A stretch of 64,000 nt of DNA from Flavobacteriaceae bacterium (lineage in GTDB: Bacteria; Bacteroidota; Bacteroidia; Flavobacteriales; Flavobacteriaceae): positions 17,513-81,512 of the forward strand of contig JAHEMZ010000004.1 of the NCBI GenBank assembly GCA_024643385.1, written 5' to 3'. Under the pieces are notes generated by a model that did not search any database, was not told the origin of the DNA, and saw nothing but the letters and a program-made list of their open reading frames with translations. The translations under genes and the position numbers were made by a program. Shown here piece by piece: positions 37,053-45,704 of the stretch. How positions within the stretch are numbered: the first letter of the stretch is position 1; the number at the start of each line of letters is the position of its first letter.

Positions 37053-37694
37053 TTACATTACAGTAGCTTTACGCTCTGCCTCCACAAATGAGGTGTCATA
37101 TCCTGAAAACTTCCTGAGGTAGTAACGCAATGAGGTGCCAAACGCGTCTTCAAAAGCAAATGTCCCACCACTTCTAAGGTATTTCTTCACATTGCCGGCA
37201 CCCGCTAAATGGGCCGCTGCCAAGATACCGGATTCGGTGATTTTCACGCCATTAATATAAGTTCCTACAAATCTTTTGATATCCTTTCTAAGAATCCACT
37301 TATTTCGTGCGGTGAAAGCATGAAAAGCATCTTCCTGCAGGCGTGTGTCATTCAAGAATTCTTGTGGATTAAAGATCCCTATTGCTTTCAAAGTGTTTCT
37401 ATTGAATTGGTATTTGCCCAAATAACCCAAATCATTTACAATAGCATAGTTCCCTCTTGATTCGTTATAAGCCAAAGCTTCTTTAAAGGCGATGTAAGAC
37501 TTCCCTAAAAAAACTTGATATTGGTCATTCCATTTTTCCATTCGAACTTGTTCCGCAGATGGAACATCGTAGCAAAAGATCTGGTCTTCCAGTTTATAAG
37601 CAGACAAATCTACCTTCCCACTAAAAGAAAACCCGGCAGCAGCTATCGCAACCACCAGCATAACAATTACAGTATGTGAAAATTTACGTTTCAT
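37053..37694 (-). CDS. Lysozyme/transglycosylase-like exported protein
   Basis: A 213-residue protein with an N-terminal membrane or signal segment (about 7-25, HTVIVMLVVAIAAAGFSFSG). The central motif ALAYNESRGNY, with E77, followed by GYLGKYQFNRNTL resembles the lytic-transglycosylase pattern of a catalytic Glu in ES and a later G-x-x-Q. GILAAAHLAGAGNVKKYL also recalls the AAYNAG region of those enzymes. It probably acts on peptidoglycan. Comparable proteins are often loosely labelled LysM proteins, but no LysM repeat is seen. Its own TACTTTTG box lies 45 nt upstream. mltG lies about 200 bp upstream, in the same direction. Confidence 0.65.
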   Translation of the reverse strand: MKRKFSHTVIVMLVVAIAAAGFSFSGKVDLSAYKLEDQIFCYDVPSAEQVRMEKWNDQYQVFLGKSYIAFKEALAYNESRGNYAIVNDLGYLGKYQFNRNTLKAIGIFNPQEFLNDTRLQEDAFHAFTARNKWILRKDIKRFVGTYINGVKITESGILAAAHLAGAGNVKKYLRSGGTFAFEDAFGTSLRYYLRKFSGYDTSFVEAERKATVM

Positions 37695-37739
37695 TTATTT
37701 CGATTTTTGATCAGCAGCGCTAAATCAAATTTCAGCCCG

Positions 37740-37747
37740 CAAAAGTA
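37740..37747 (-). promoter_or_regulatory. -7 box (TACTTTTG) of the lysozyme-like gene
   Basis: The minus strand reads TACTTTTG, followed by CGG, 45 nt before the ATG at 37694. A TTTTG stands only 12 bp upstream, too near to be a standard -33 element. Confidence 0.6.
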
Positions 37748-37897
37748 CGAATTTTTTTACAAAATTGATTTTCAGCGTGTTAAAAAATGTTAAACGACAA
37801 ACGAAAACGTTTGAATTGGGGGAGTTCAGAAGTAGCGTTTTTAACCAAATCTTCTCAAAAAATGGTGAAATCGGGAATTTCGAAGAAAATTACAGGG

Positions 37898-38944
37898 TTA
37901 TCGATTGATGCCTTTTTGGGAAATCCAACGTACATACTCCGCCTTATTGCGGTTATGTTGATTCAGATTTTTTGCGAATTTATGATACCCAAAATTCTGG
38001 ACATCCGCCACAAAATAATAAAAATCATGTGACTCAGCATTTAAAACGGCATCAATGGAAGAAATATCCGGCATGGTAATGGGACCCGGTGGTATTCCAA
38101 TATTTTTGTAGGTATTGTAAGGAGAATCCAACTCCAGGTCCTTATACAATACTCTTTTAATGACTTGGTCGAAGTTATTTTCAACCAGCTTTTTTGAATA
38201 AATTACGGTGGGATCAGCTTGAAGAGGCATTCCTGCCTTAATTCTATTCACATAAACTCCGGCCACGCGTGGACGTTCATCTATTTTAGCGGTTTCTTTT
38301 TGCACGATAGCGGCTAATGCGATTACTTGATCTCGCGAGAGTTTCAATTTTTCAGCCTTGGTATTGCGTTCAGAGGTCCAAAAACTATTGTACTCTTTCA
38401 GCATTCTATTTCTAAAATTGGAGGCAGAGGTATTCCAATAGACCTCATAGGTATTAGGAATATACATCCCTAGCGCATTACTTTCAGTAAAACCGGCACT
38501 TTCTAAAAATTCAGGATCTTTTAAAGCGTTCAAAAAAGTAATACTGTCAGGCTCCATTTGGCGAGACAGATGTCCCACCAAGTTTTCCAATCGTTCTTGA
38601 TTATTAAACTTTATTTGAATGGGAATATTGGTACTTCGAATGGTATTCACAATATCGTTATTGTTCATTCCCTTTCTTAGAATATAATGACCGGGTTTTA
38701 TATTGGCAGGGTATCCCTTTCGATTGGCAACTGCTTCAAAGGAAATATCGTTTTTCAACAAAGGCCGCAATTCTTCTAAGACATCTTTAAAACGTGAGCC
38801 CGTTGCGATATAAACATGAGCCTCTTCATTGTTAAAAGCGGTGTTGCCTGAAAAAACACTGGTATATACAAAATAAGCAAAACCGGCCATAATAATGAGC
38901 CCGAGCATTACCGCGGCTAAAACTACTTTTTTAAGATGACTCAT
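37898..38944 (-). CDS. mltG: Endolytic transglycosylase MltG
   Basis: MltG (YceG) cuts newly made glycan strands in the periplasm and sets their length. The 348-residue protein has one N-terminal membrane anchor (about 7-28), a LysM-like domain, and the catalytic region with E217 in AAIVQKETAKIDERPRVAGV, then NRIKAGMPLQADPTVIYS and SPYNTYKNIGIPPGPI. The start overlaps the end of the GNAT gene by 14 bp. The order dapF-GNAT-mltG is a single operon joining a peptidoglycan precursor enzyme and a glycan-cutting enzyme. Confidence 0.94.
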   Translation of the reverse strand: MSHLKKVVLAAVMLGLIIMAGFAYFVYTSVFSGNTAFNNEEAHVYIATGSRFKDVLEELRPLLKNDISFEAVANRKGYPANIKPGHYILRKGMNNNDIVNTIRSTNIPIQIKFNNQERLENLVGHLSRQMEPDSITFLNALKDPEFLESAGFTESNALGMYIPNTYEVYWNTSASNFRNRMLKEYNSFWTSERNTKAEKLKLSRDQVIALAAIVQKETAKIDERPRVAGVYVNRIKAGMPLQADPTVIYSKKLVENNFDQVIKRVLYKDLELDSPYNTYKNIGIPPGPITMPDISSIDAVLNAESHDFYYFVADVQNFGYHKFAKNLNQHNRNKAEYVRWISQKGINR

Positions 38945-39461
38945 TAATTAACTGGTAAAAAAATTCATTTTTAAAAATACCCTGTGACCACACCCAATCT
39001 TTCTTTTCACCTGCCTTGATGAACCCTAACTTCTCAAACAGTGTCATACTTTTTTTATTATCTAAAGTTATGTTGGCATATAACTGATGCAGATTTAGAT
39101 GGGAAAAACCATATGAAATCACCAATTGAATGGTCTCGGTGGCATAACCTTGACCTTTGTCTGTTTCTGAAAAGATGATGATCCCTAATCCTGCTCGTCG
39201 ATGACGAGGGTCAAAGTCGAACAGATCCAAAAATCCAACGGCTTTTTCATCTTCCCTTTTACAGATCACTAAACGCAGTTGTTTTACTTCAAAAATATCA
39301 CGATGTGCATTCTCCAAGTATTGTTTAAGCACGAATTTTGAATAAGGAGAACAGGTATTACTCACCTCCCAAACCGATTCATCATTCTCCAATTGATAAA
39401 GAAAATCAAGGTCTGTCGGTTCCAGCGCCCTCAAATATATTTTTTCTCCTTTTAAGTTCAT
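38931..39461 (-). CDS. GNAT family N-acetyltransferase (RimJ/RimL-like)
   Basis: A 176-residue acetyltransferase. MNLKGEKIYLRALEPTDLDF is the usual RimL/SpeG-like opening, GFLDLFDFDPRHRRAGLGI leads to the acetyl-CoA loop DKGQGYATETI, and LYANITLDNKKSMTLFEKLGF is the closing motif. The ATG at 39461 forms an ATGA overlap with the stop of dapF, which supports it over an in-frame ATG two codons earlier. The substrate is unknown; a ribosomal protein or a polyamine is possible by family. Confidence 0.85.
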   Translation of the reverse strand: MNLKGEKIYLRALEPTDLDFLYQLENDESVWEVSNTCSPYSKFVLKQYLENAHRDIFEVKQLRLVICKREDEKAVGFLDLFDFDPRHRRAGLGIIIFSETDKGQGYATETIQLVISYGFSHLNLHQLYANITLDNKKSMTLFEKLGFIKAGEKKDWVWSQGIFKNEFFYQLINESS

Positions 39462-40231
39462 GACCAATATCCTTTAAACACTTGAACGGCCGGTCCGATC
39501 AATTCAACACTTTCATAGTGGGTAGGAGTTTTTTCAAATCGAACCTTTAAACTTCCCCCCTGCGTTTCTAACCGAACCTCCTTTGAATTAGTTCTTCCTG
39601 TTTCATACATCGCTATTGCGACCGCTGTAACTCCCGTACCACAGGATAGGGTCTCATCCTCTACACCTCTTTCATACGTTCTTACTTGAAAAGTTTGATC
39701 ATTGATAGGGGTGACAAAGTTCACATTGGCGCCTTCCGCACCATAGAGCTCATTTCTGATTTTTCTTCCCTCTTCAAACACCTTAAAAGTTTGCACCTCC
39801 TCCACCAATTGCACATGGTGTGGTGATCCGGTGTCAAGGAATATATATGAAGGTTTCACAGATATCCGCTGAACCGAGTTCATTCCTAAGGAGATCCTGT
39901 CGCGATCTATCCGGGCTTGATGTATTCCGTCTGCAGCTTCAAACCTTGCACTATTTTCAATAATGCCTAAATAGTTAGCAAAATGAACAAGGCACCGCCC
40001 CCCATTGCCGCACATACTACTCAAATTCCCGTCACTATTATAGTAAACCATTTTAAAATCCAAAGTAGCATGAGACTCCAATAAGATCAGTCCATCAGCT
40101 CCAATGCCAAATTTTCTGTCACAAAGTTGTGCGACCAATTTGGTATTATTTTTGACGAAATGTAAGGTGCGATTATCTATTAAGATAAAATCGTTCCCTG
40201 TTCCTTGATATTTATAAAATTCAAATGCCAT
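39458..40231 (-). CDS. dapF: Diaminopimelate epimerase
   Basis: DapF converts LL- to meso-diaminopimelate for peptidoglycan and lysine. The 257-residue protein has the two catalytic cysteines C74 (MCGNGGRC) and C197 (LSCGTGVTA), together with the N-terminal FYKYQGTGNDFILIDN and the inter-domain ERGVEDETL. It is first in the operon dapF-GNAT-mltG, overlapping the GNAT start by 4 bp. Confidence 0.96.
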   Translation of the reverse strand: MAFEFYKYQGTGNDFILIDNRTLHFVKNNTKLVAQLCDRKFGIGADGLILLESHATLDFKMVYYNSDGNLSSMCGNGGRCLVHFANYLGIIENSARFEAADGIHQARIDRDRISLGMNSVQRISVKPSYIFLDTGSPHHVQLVEEVQTFKVFEEGRKIRNELYGAEGANVNFVTPINDQTFQVRTYERGVEDETLSCGTGVTAVAIAMYETGRTNSKEVRLETQGGSLKVRFEKTPTHYESVELIGPAVQVFKGYWS

Positions 40232-40316
40232 CCAAAAGCAAAGGTATAAAAACAGAAAGCTAAAAGAACTCTAAAAACGATGTTAAATACTCGTTAATTA
40301 AGATTTTCGTTAACAT

Positions 40317-40324
40317 TAGATTTG
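40317..40324 (+). promoter_or_regulatory. Candidate -7 box of the HtrA gene
   Basis: TAGATTTG fits TAnnTTTG and lies 38 nt before the ATG at 40363. The region upstream repeats TCGTTAA (40291 and 40308), which could be a regulator half-site, but no known motif was recognised. No -33 match is clear. Confidence 0.45.
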
Positions 40325-40362
40325 GTTAGAACCCGTTAATTTTAAACTTAAAACAATCTATT

Positions 40363-41760
40363 ATGAAACAGACAATGCGCTTATTCTTAGTAGCTCTAAT
40401 AGCAGGAGCTACTTCGCTCGGAGGTTACAAATGGTTGATTGAAAAAAAATCAGAGATCGCCATCGTTACTAAATCTGAGAATCCTTCTTTTCTCCCTACC
40501 AATTTTTCAGGATCGACGGCAGCGCCTATCGGTTTTAATTTCACGGAAGCTGCGGAAAAAACGGTCCATGCTGTTGTTCACGTTAAGAATACCACTGTTT
40601 CCAAGCAACCGACGAACATGATGGATCTCTTTTTCGGAGGAGGTGCTCCCAGAGCCATGGTGGGCACAGGCAGTGGTGTTATTATAAGTCCGGATGGCTA
40701 TATCATCACGAACAACCACGTCATTGAAAATGCGAGTCAGCTGGAGGTTACCCTAAACAACAACAAAATCTACGAAGCACAATTGATAGGAACAGATCCT
40801 AAAACGGACATCGCCTTGGTAAAAATTAATGCAGATGATGACCTTCCGTTTGTACCCTTTGCCGATTCCAACAATGTAAAAATTGGAGAATGGGTATTGG
40901 CGGTAGGAAATCCTTTTAATCTCACCTCAACGGTTACGGCCGGAATTGTAAGTGCAAAAGCCAGAGATCTGAATGAATTTGACAGTAATCCTCAATCATT
41001 CATTCAAACGGATGCTGCCGTAAATCGAGGCAACAGTGGTGGTGCCTTGGTAAATATCAACGGAGAACTTATCGGGATCAACACGGCCATTACCAGTGAA
41101 ACAGGATCCTATGTAGGCTATTCGTTTGCCGTTCCATCGAACACGGCTCGCAAAGTAGTGGAAGATATTATGGAATATGGGAACGTACAACGCGGAATCC
41201 TTGGAATCCAGGGGGGAAGCTTAGATTCCAACCGAGCTAAATACCTGGGAGTAGATGAAACGGAAGGAGTTTATGTGTCCGGAATTGAACAAGGAAGCGG
41301 AGCAGATAAAGGGGGTATTCGAGAAGGTGACATCATCAAAAAAATAGACGGATTTAAAATCGCCAAATTTGCAGACCTTGCCGGGTACTTAGGCTCCAAA
41401 CGTCCCAATGATGTAGTGGATGTTACCATTCTTCGAAAAGGTGAAAAGAAGATCATTCCGGTCACTCTCGTGAAATTGGAAGTATATGAAATTGACGATT
41501 TAGGACTGGAAGTGAAGAATATCAATAAATCAACGTTAAAATCATACGGTGTAAGCAACGGTGTTCAAGTTAGCCGCGCGCTTACTCCGGAAATGGAGCG
41601 TTACAATTTAAATGGCATCGTGATCATCAAGATTAATGACCAGGAGGTGGATGATATCGACGATGTAAAAGAGATCATGAATAAGCGTGATTATAAAGAA
41701 CCGATCAAGCTTACTTTTGTGAATGATAAAGGTGAATTGAATTCCTTTATTTTTAGATAA
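40363..41760 (+). CDS. Periplasmic serine protease/chaperone, DegP/HtrA (Do) family
   Basis: A 465-residue envelope protease that degrades or refolds damaged proteins. An N-terminal signal/anchor (about 5-22) is followed by a trypsin-like domain with catalytic H119 (ITNNHVIE), D149 (KTDIALVKI) and S225 (NRGNSGGAL). Two PDZ domains follow (from about 270 and about 385), the first beginning ILGIQGG. The length is typical of Do-family proteases. The gene stands alone with its own terminator. Regulation by an envelope-stress factor is plausible but no motif shows it. Confidence 0.93.
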   Translation: MKQTMRLFLVALIAGATSLGGYKWLIEKKSEIAIVTKSENPSFLPTNFSGSTAAPIGFNFTEAAEKTVHAVVHVKNTTVSKQPTNMMDLFFGGGAPRAMVGTGSGVIISPDGYIITNNHVIENASQLEVTLNNNKIYEAQLIGTDPKTDIALVKINADDDLPFVPFADSNNVKIGEWVLAVGNPFNLTSTVTAGIVSAKARDLNEFDSNPQSFIQTDAAVNRGNSGGALVNINGELIGINTAITSETGSYVGYSFAVPSNTARKVVEDIMEYGNVQRGILGIQGGSLDSNRAKYLGVDETEGVYVSGIEQGSGADKGGIREGDIIKKIDGFKIAKFADLAGYLGSKRPNDVVDVTILRKGEKKIIPVTLVKLEVYEIDDLGLEVKNINKSTLKSYGVSNGVQVSRALTPEMERYNLNGIVIIKINDQEVDDIDDVKEIMNKRDYKEPIKLTFVNDKGELNSFIFR

Positions 41761-41784
41761 GATTATCCCTCCTATTTAGGGTAA

Positions 41785-41815
41785 AAGCCTGTTGAAAATA
41801 GATTTCAGCAGGCTT
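41785..41815 (+). terminator. Rho-independent terminator of the HtrA gene
   Basis: AAGCCTGTTGAAA and TTTCAGCAGGCTT form a 13-bp stem with one G-U pair, followed by T residues. It lies 24 bp after the stop codon. Confidence 0.9.
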
Positions 41816-41859
41816 TTTTATTTTTTTGGAATATCCTTTACGAAAACGTTTTAGTTCTT

Positions 41860-41867
41860 TACTTTTG
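41860..41867 (+). promoter_or_regulatory. -7 box (TACTTTTG) of the GAPDH gene
   Basis: TACTTTTG followed by CC, 32 nt before the ATG at 41900. TTTACG (41837-41842) at 17-18 bp upstream could be a weak -33 element. Confidence 0.6.
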
Positions 41868-41899
41868 CCAAAAATTTCAACTCCCTAAAATATATCTTT

Positions 41900-43348
41900 A
41901 TGAGTTTTGATGAAGTTTATGAAAAAGAACTTTCTTTCCAAACAGATCGTAGAAAAGCGACTGTAGAATTTATCAAAATTGTGAGTGACCTATGGTACGA
42001 CAATTCCATCGAATTGGTTTTGTTCCGAAATCAATTGATTGATCGCAATGTAAGTGAGATCCTGAACTTACATGAATACGCCGGTGAGTTCGTACAAAAA
42101 CATATTTCTATTTTTGATAGTGTTGAAATTGCTCAGGCCATCAAAAACTTGAATTTACCTCCTGCCAAATTGGACATTGGTAAATTAACTTATGAATACC
42201 ACCTCGAAGACAATCGCTACCAGGATGCTATGGCATTTGTAGGTGATAAATTAAAAGGTGCCAAAGCACAAAAAAGTATCGTTCCCAAAGATGTTGTTCT
42301 GTATGGTTTTGGACGAATCGGGCGGCTGTTAGCGAGAGAGCTGATGACCCGCACCGGACAAGGAAATCAAATGCGTTTACGCGCTGTAGTTACCCGAGAT
42401 AATGTAAATCAAAATATCTTGGAAAAGCGTGCGTCCCTTTTGCAATACGATTCGGTACATGGCGATTTTCCCGGAACCGTTCGCGTTGACGTGGAAAACA
42501 ATGCTTTAATTATCAATGGAACCACGGTACATATTATTTCGGCAAATGCTCCTGAAGATATAGATTACTGCCAATATGGTATTGAGGATGCCTTAGTAAT
42601 CGACAATACAGGTGCTTTTCGAGATGAGGTAGCTTTAAGTCGACATTTAAAATCGAAAGGAGTATCCAAGGTATTATTTACTGCCCCGGGCAGGGGAATA
42701 CCCAATATTGTATACGGCGTAAATCATTTAAACTACAATCCCAAGAAAATTGATATTTTCTCAGCCGCTTCCTGCACGACCAACGCGATCACTCCTGTAC
42801 TTAAGGCGATTGAAGATTCATTAGGTGTTGTGCACGGGCATTTAGAAACCATTCATGCCTATACCAACGATCAGAACCTGGTAGACAATATGCACAGTAA
42901 ATACCGAAGAGGTCGCGCGGCTGCCTTGAATATGGTCATTACGGAAACCGGAGCCGGTCGCGCGGTGAGTAAGGCACTCCCCTCTTTTGAAGGAAAATTA
43001 ACTTCAAATGCCATTCGGGTTCCTGTTCCTAACGGTTCATTGGCTATTCTAAATTTAACATTAGAAAATGCCACCACTAAAGATGGTATCAACGCTATTC
43101 TAAAAAAATATGCCTTAGAAGGAGAGTTGGTCGAGCAAATTAAATACTCCATGAACAACGAATTGGTCTCCAGTGACATCATTGGTTCATCCGCTCCCTC
43201 CATTTATGACAGCCATGCAACTATCGTTACGGAAGACGGTAAAAATGTAGTGCTCTATGTTTGGTATGATAACGAATACGGCTACAGTCATCAAGTAATT
43301 CGTCTGGCCAAGTACATCGCGGAAGTAAGAAGGTATACCTACTATTAA
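41900..43348 (+). CDS. Glyceraldehyde-3-phosphate dehydrogenase, long form
   Basis: A 482-residue NAD(P)-dependent enzyme converting glyceraldehyde 3-phosphate to 1,3-bisphosphoglycerate, or the reverse. The core begins with YGFGRIGRL (135-143) and has the catalytic C292 in SAASCTTNAITP, then HAYTNDQNLVDN and WYDNEYGYSHQV. About 130 helical residues precede the usual N-terminus; this extended type is known in Bacteroidota and some other groups, and the function of the extension is unknown to me. A normal-length second copy is not in this window, so whether this is the glycolytic or the gluconeogenic enzyme is open. Confidence 0.93.
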   Translation: MSFDEVYEKELSFQTDRRKATVEFIKIVSDLWYDNSIELVLFRNQLIDRNVSEILNLHEYAGEFVQKHISIFDSVEIAQAIKNLNLPPAKLDIGKLTYEYHLEDNRYQDAMAFVGDKLKGAKAQKSIVPKDVVLYGFGRIGRLLARELMTRTGQGNQMRLRAVVTRDNVNQNILEKRASLLQYDSVHGDFPGTVRVDVENNALIINGTTVHIISANAPEDIDYCQYGIEDALVIDNTGAFRDEVALSRHLKSKGVSKVLFTAPGRGIPNIVYGVNHLNYNPKKIDIFSAASCTTNAITPVLKAIEDSLGVVHGHLETIHAYTNDQNLVDNMHSKYRRGRAAALNMVITETGAGRAVSKALPSFEGKLTSNAIRVPVPNGSLAILNLTLENATTKDGINAILKKYALEGELVEQIKYSMNNELVSSDIIGSSAPSIYDSHATIVTEDGKNVVLYVWYDNEYGYSHQVIRLAKYIAEVRRYTYY

Positions 43349-43350
43349 TA

Positions 43351-43379
43351 AAAAAGCCCCGCAAATTGCGGGGCTTTTT
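43351..43379. terminator. Bidirectional terminator between GAPDH and oxidoreductase genes
   Basis: AAAAAGCCCCGCAA and TTGCGGGGCTTTTT form a nearly uninterrupted stem between two convergent genes (stops at 43348 and 43381). The A run before and T run after let it work in both directions. Confidence 0.93.
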
Positions 43380-43380
43380 A

Positions 43381-44793
43381 TTATAATTCCCAGCCCTCTC
43401 TATAATTACGTTTCACCCATTGATTGGCCTCCTCCCAATTTGTCACTTTCATATTCGGGCCATCCCAAAGGATCGTTTTTCTTCCGGGATAATCGTAAGG
43501 ATCCCACTGACCAGCCTCCTTGCCCTCTTTTAAAGCCTTGTACTGATAAGATTTGATGGCTAAATTCCCCATCAAAACAGCTTCGGTTAGAGGGCCTCCA
43601 TAAGAAAATGGAGAAGACGTAGTCCCTCCATTCAAAATAGCATTCACCCAATTACCTTGATGGGTAGTCTCTACCCTACTTAACGTAGGTGCAGGAGGTT
43701 GAAATTCAGCCATTCGCTCTGCAGGAAGTAACCGCGGATTGCGAGAATAGGTATCGGTGACCATAATGCCTTCCGACCCATGAAAAATACTTCCACCTCC
43801 ATCTCCTCCCGGAATTTCGCCATCGCCTAATTCTGGGGGAAGATCCGGCATAATACCACCGTCATACCAATTTAAGGAAACATCGCCATGGGTTTCTGTA
43901 TCAAATTTCAAACGAACGACGGACGAAGGAGGACAAGCTTCTCTATAATCAGCTTCGACAAAATCGTTAGACCAAATGGTCGTACAACTGGCTTCGGCTT
44001 CATAAGGAAAGCCCAGACCTAGCGTTTTAAATGGGGTTTCCATGATATGACACCCCATATCGCCCATCGCTCCGGTACCGAAGTCCCAGAAACCGCGCCA
44101 TTTAAAAGGTAAATAATTAGAATTATAGGGACGCATAGCAGCAGGACCCAACCAAAGGTCCCAATCCAAGGTCTCCGGCACAGGTTCACCTTGAGTGATG
44201 TGTTTAAACCCTTGTGGCCAAACCGGGCGATTGGTCCAGCAGTCTACGCGATGTACTTTACCGATCACACCTGCATTGATCCATTCCTGAGCTTGCCTAA
44301 TTCCTTCACCCGAAGCCCCTTGATTTCCCATCTGGGTTACAATTCCCTGCTCCGCTGCTACTCTTGCCATCATACGTGCTTCGTAAATGTTATGCGTCAG
44401 TGGTTTTTCAACGTACGCATGCTTCTTTGCATTCATAAAAGGCAAAGCAATCGTCGCATGTGTATGATCCGGGGTTGCCACCATCACGGCATCTATATCT
44501 TTTACATGATGATCATATAATTTTCGAAAATCTTTGTATTTCTTTGCGTCGGGATGCGCCAAATAGCTGGCACTTGCCCGTACCTCATCCACGTCGCACA
44601 TCGCGACAAATTTAACTTTCCCGGTGGCAAATAGTTCATTCACTACGCCTCCACCCCGGCCACCTACTCCTACGGCTCCAATATATATAGTATCACTGGG
44701 TGGAATATGTGTTTTTCCCAATACAAAACTGGGGACGATAGTAAAGGCCGCTCCGGCGGCGGCAGATTTTTTAATAAAGGATCGGCGTTTCAT
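43381..44793 (-). CDS. Gfo/Idh/MocA family oxidoreductase, Tat-exported
   Basis: A 470-residue protein. It starts with a twin-arginine signal (MKRRSFIKKSAAAGAAFTIV), so it is probably folded with its cofactor and exported. The Rossmann part has IGAVGVGGRGGGVVNEL and the family motif HAYVEKPLTHN. The C-terminal domain includes WDFGTGAMGDMGCHIMETPF, as in secreted Bacteroidota sugar oxidoreductases and glycosidases using NAD-mediated redox steps. The substrate is unknown; sugars are likely by family. It stands alone, divergent from trmD, with about 200 bp between. Confidence 0.88.
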   Translation of the reverse strand: MKRRSFIKKSAAAGAAFTIVPSFVLGKTHIPPSDTIYIGAVGVGGRGGGVVNELFATGKVKFVAMCDVDEVRASASYLAHPDAKKYKDFRKLYDHHVKDIDAVMVATPDHTHATIALPFMNAKKHAYVEKPLTHNIYEARMMARVAAEQGIVTQMGNQGASGEGIRQAQEWINAGVIGKVHRVDCWTNRPVWPQGFKHITQGEPVPETLDWDLWLGPAAMRPYNSNYLPFKWRGFWDFGTGAMGDMGCHIMETPFKTLGLGFPYEAEASCTTIWSNDFVEADYREACPPSSVVRLKFDTETHGDVSLNWYDGGIMPDLPPELGDGEIPGGDGGGSIFHGSEGIMVTDTYSRNPRLLPAERMAEFQPPAPTLSRVETTHQGNWVNAILNGGTTSSPFSYGGPLTEAVLMGNLAIKSYQYKALKEGKEAGQWDPYDYPGRKTILWDGPNMKVTNWEEANQWVKRNYREGWEL

Positions 44794-44931
44794 TCAGGAA
44801 TGGTTTAGTTTAACCTCCTAAATATATAAAAAGATATGTTACTGTAAGCGTTGTGTTTTAAGACTTTCTATCGGACTTCCTTTGGAGTTATAAGATTATC
44901 CCGCTTAAATTCCATAGCGATATATTTTCAG

Positions 44932-44939
44932 TACTTTTG
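44932..44939 (+). promoter_or_regulatory. -7 box (TACTTTTG) of trmD
   Basis: TACTTTTG followed by C, 55 nt before the ATG at 44995. No -33 element was identified. The 200-bp space to the divergent oxidoreductase gene shows nothing else that I recognise. Confidence 0.6.
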
Positions 44940-44994
44940 CATTTCGTTAAATCCTTTTGGATTGCCAAATAAAAATTAAGGAACTGTTCTGAAC

Positions 44995-45675
44995 ATGCGA
45001 ATTGATATTATCACCGTTTTACCTGAGTTATTGCAAAGTCCGTTTGATGCTTCCATTCTGAAACGTGCCATTGAAAAGGGTCTTGTTGAAATTCACTTTC
45101 ATAATTTAAGGGATTTTGCCACCAATAACTATAAGCAGATTGACGATTATCAGTTTGGGGGAGGCGCCGGTATGGTGATGATGATCGAACCGATTGATAA
45201 ATGCATTAGCGGTCTTAAATCTGAACGAGATTATGACGAAATTATTTATATGACTCCCGACGGAGAAACCCTCAAACAAGGTATGGCCAATGAGCTTTCA
45301 TTGAAAGAGAATTTGATCATATTATGTGGCCATTACAAAGGAGTGGATCAACGGGTAAGAGATCAATTTATCACTCGTGAAATTTCGATAGGAGATTTTG
45401 TATTAAGCGGTGGTGAATTAGCCGCATCCGTTTTATGCGATGCTATTATCAGACTTATTCCCGGGGTTCTAAGCGATGAAACCAGTGCCTTGACCGATTC
45501 TTTTCAGGATAATTTACTTGCTCCTCCCATCTATACTCGTCCGGCCGAGTATAAAGGATGGTCGGTTCCGGATATCCTCTTGAGTGGGAATACGGCAAAA
45601 ATAGAAGAATGGCGAGAAGATGCAGCCTATAAAAGAACTCAGGAACGAAGACCTGATCTACTTTCAGATCAATAA
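44995..45675 (+). CDS. trmD: tRNA (guanine-N1-)-methyltransferase
   Basis: TrmD methylates G37 in tRNAs with a G at position 36 and prevents frameshifting. The 226-residue trefoil-knot protein has [13 protein letters not shown] at the start, [14 protein letters not shown], the SAM-binding knot [14 protein letters not shown] and [14 protein letters not shown], and the C-terminal [17 protein letters not shown]. The DUF885 gene follows after 29 bp. The usual trmD-rplS pairing is here interrupted by the DUF885 and Dps-like genes. Confidence 0.96.
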   Translation: MRIDIITVLPELLQSPFDASILKRAIEKGLVEIHFHNLRDFATNNYKQIDDYQFGGGAGMVMMIEPIDKCISGLKSERDYDEIIYMTPDGETLKQGMANELSLKENLIILCGHYKGVDQRVRDQFITREISIGDFVLSGGELAASVLCDAIIRLIPGVLSDETSALTDSFQDNLLAPPIYTRPAEYKGWSVPDILLSGNTAKIEEWREDAAYKRTQERRPDLLSDQ

Positions 45676-45704
45676 AAAATAAATTCAACTAAAACCAAAA
45701 ATAT

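Noticed and set aside
37787..38032. Plus-strand reading frame of 81 codons upstream of and overlapping mltG
   Set aside because: It overlaps the 3' end of mltG on the other strand, has no family match and no promoter-like box; composition fits AT-rich intergenic DNA.
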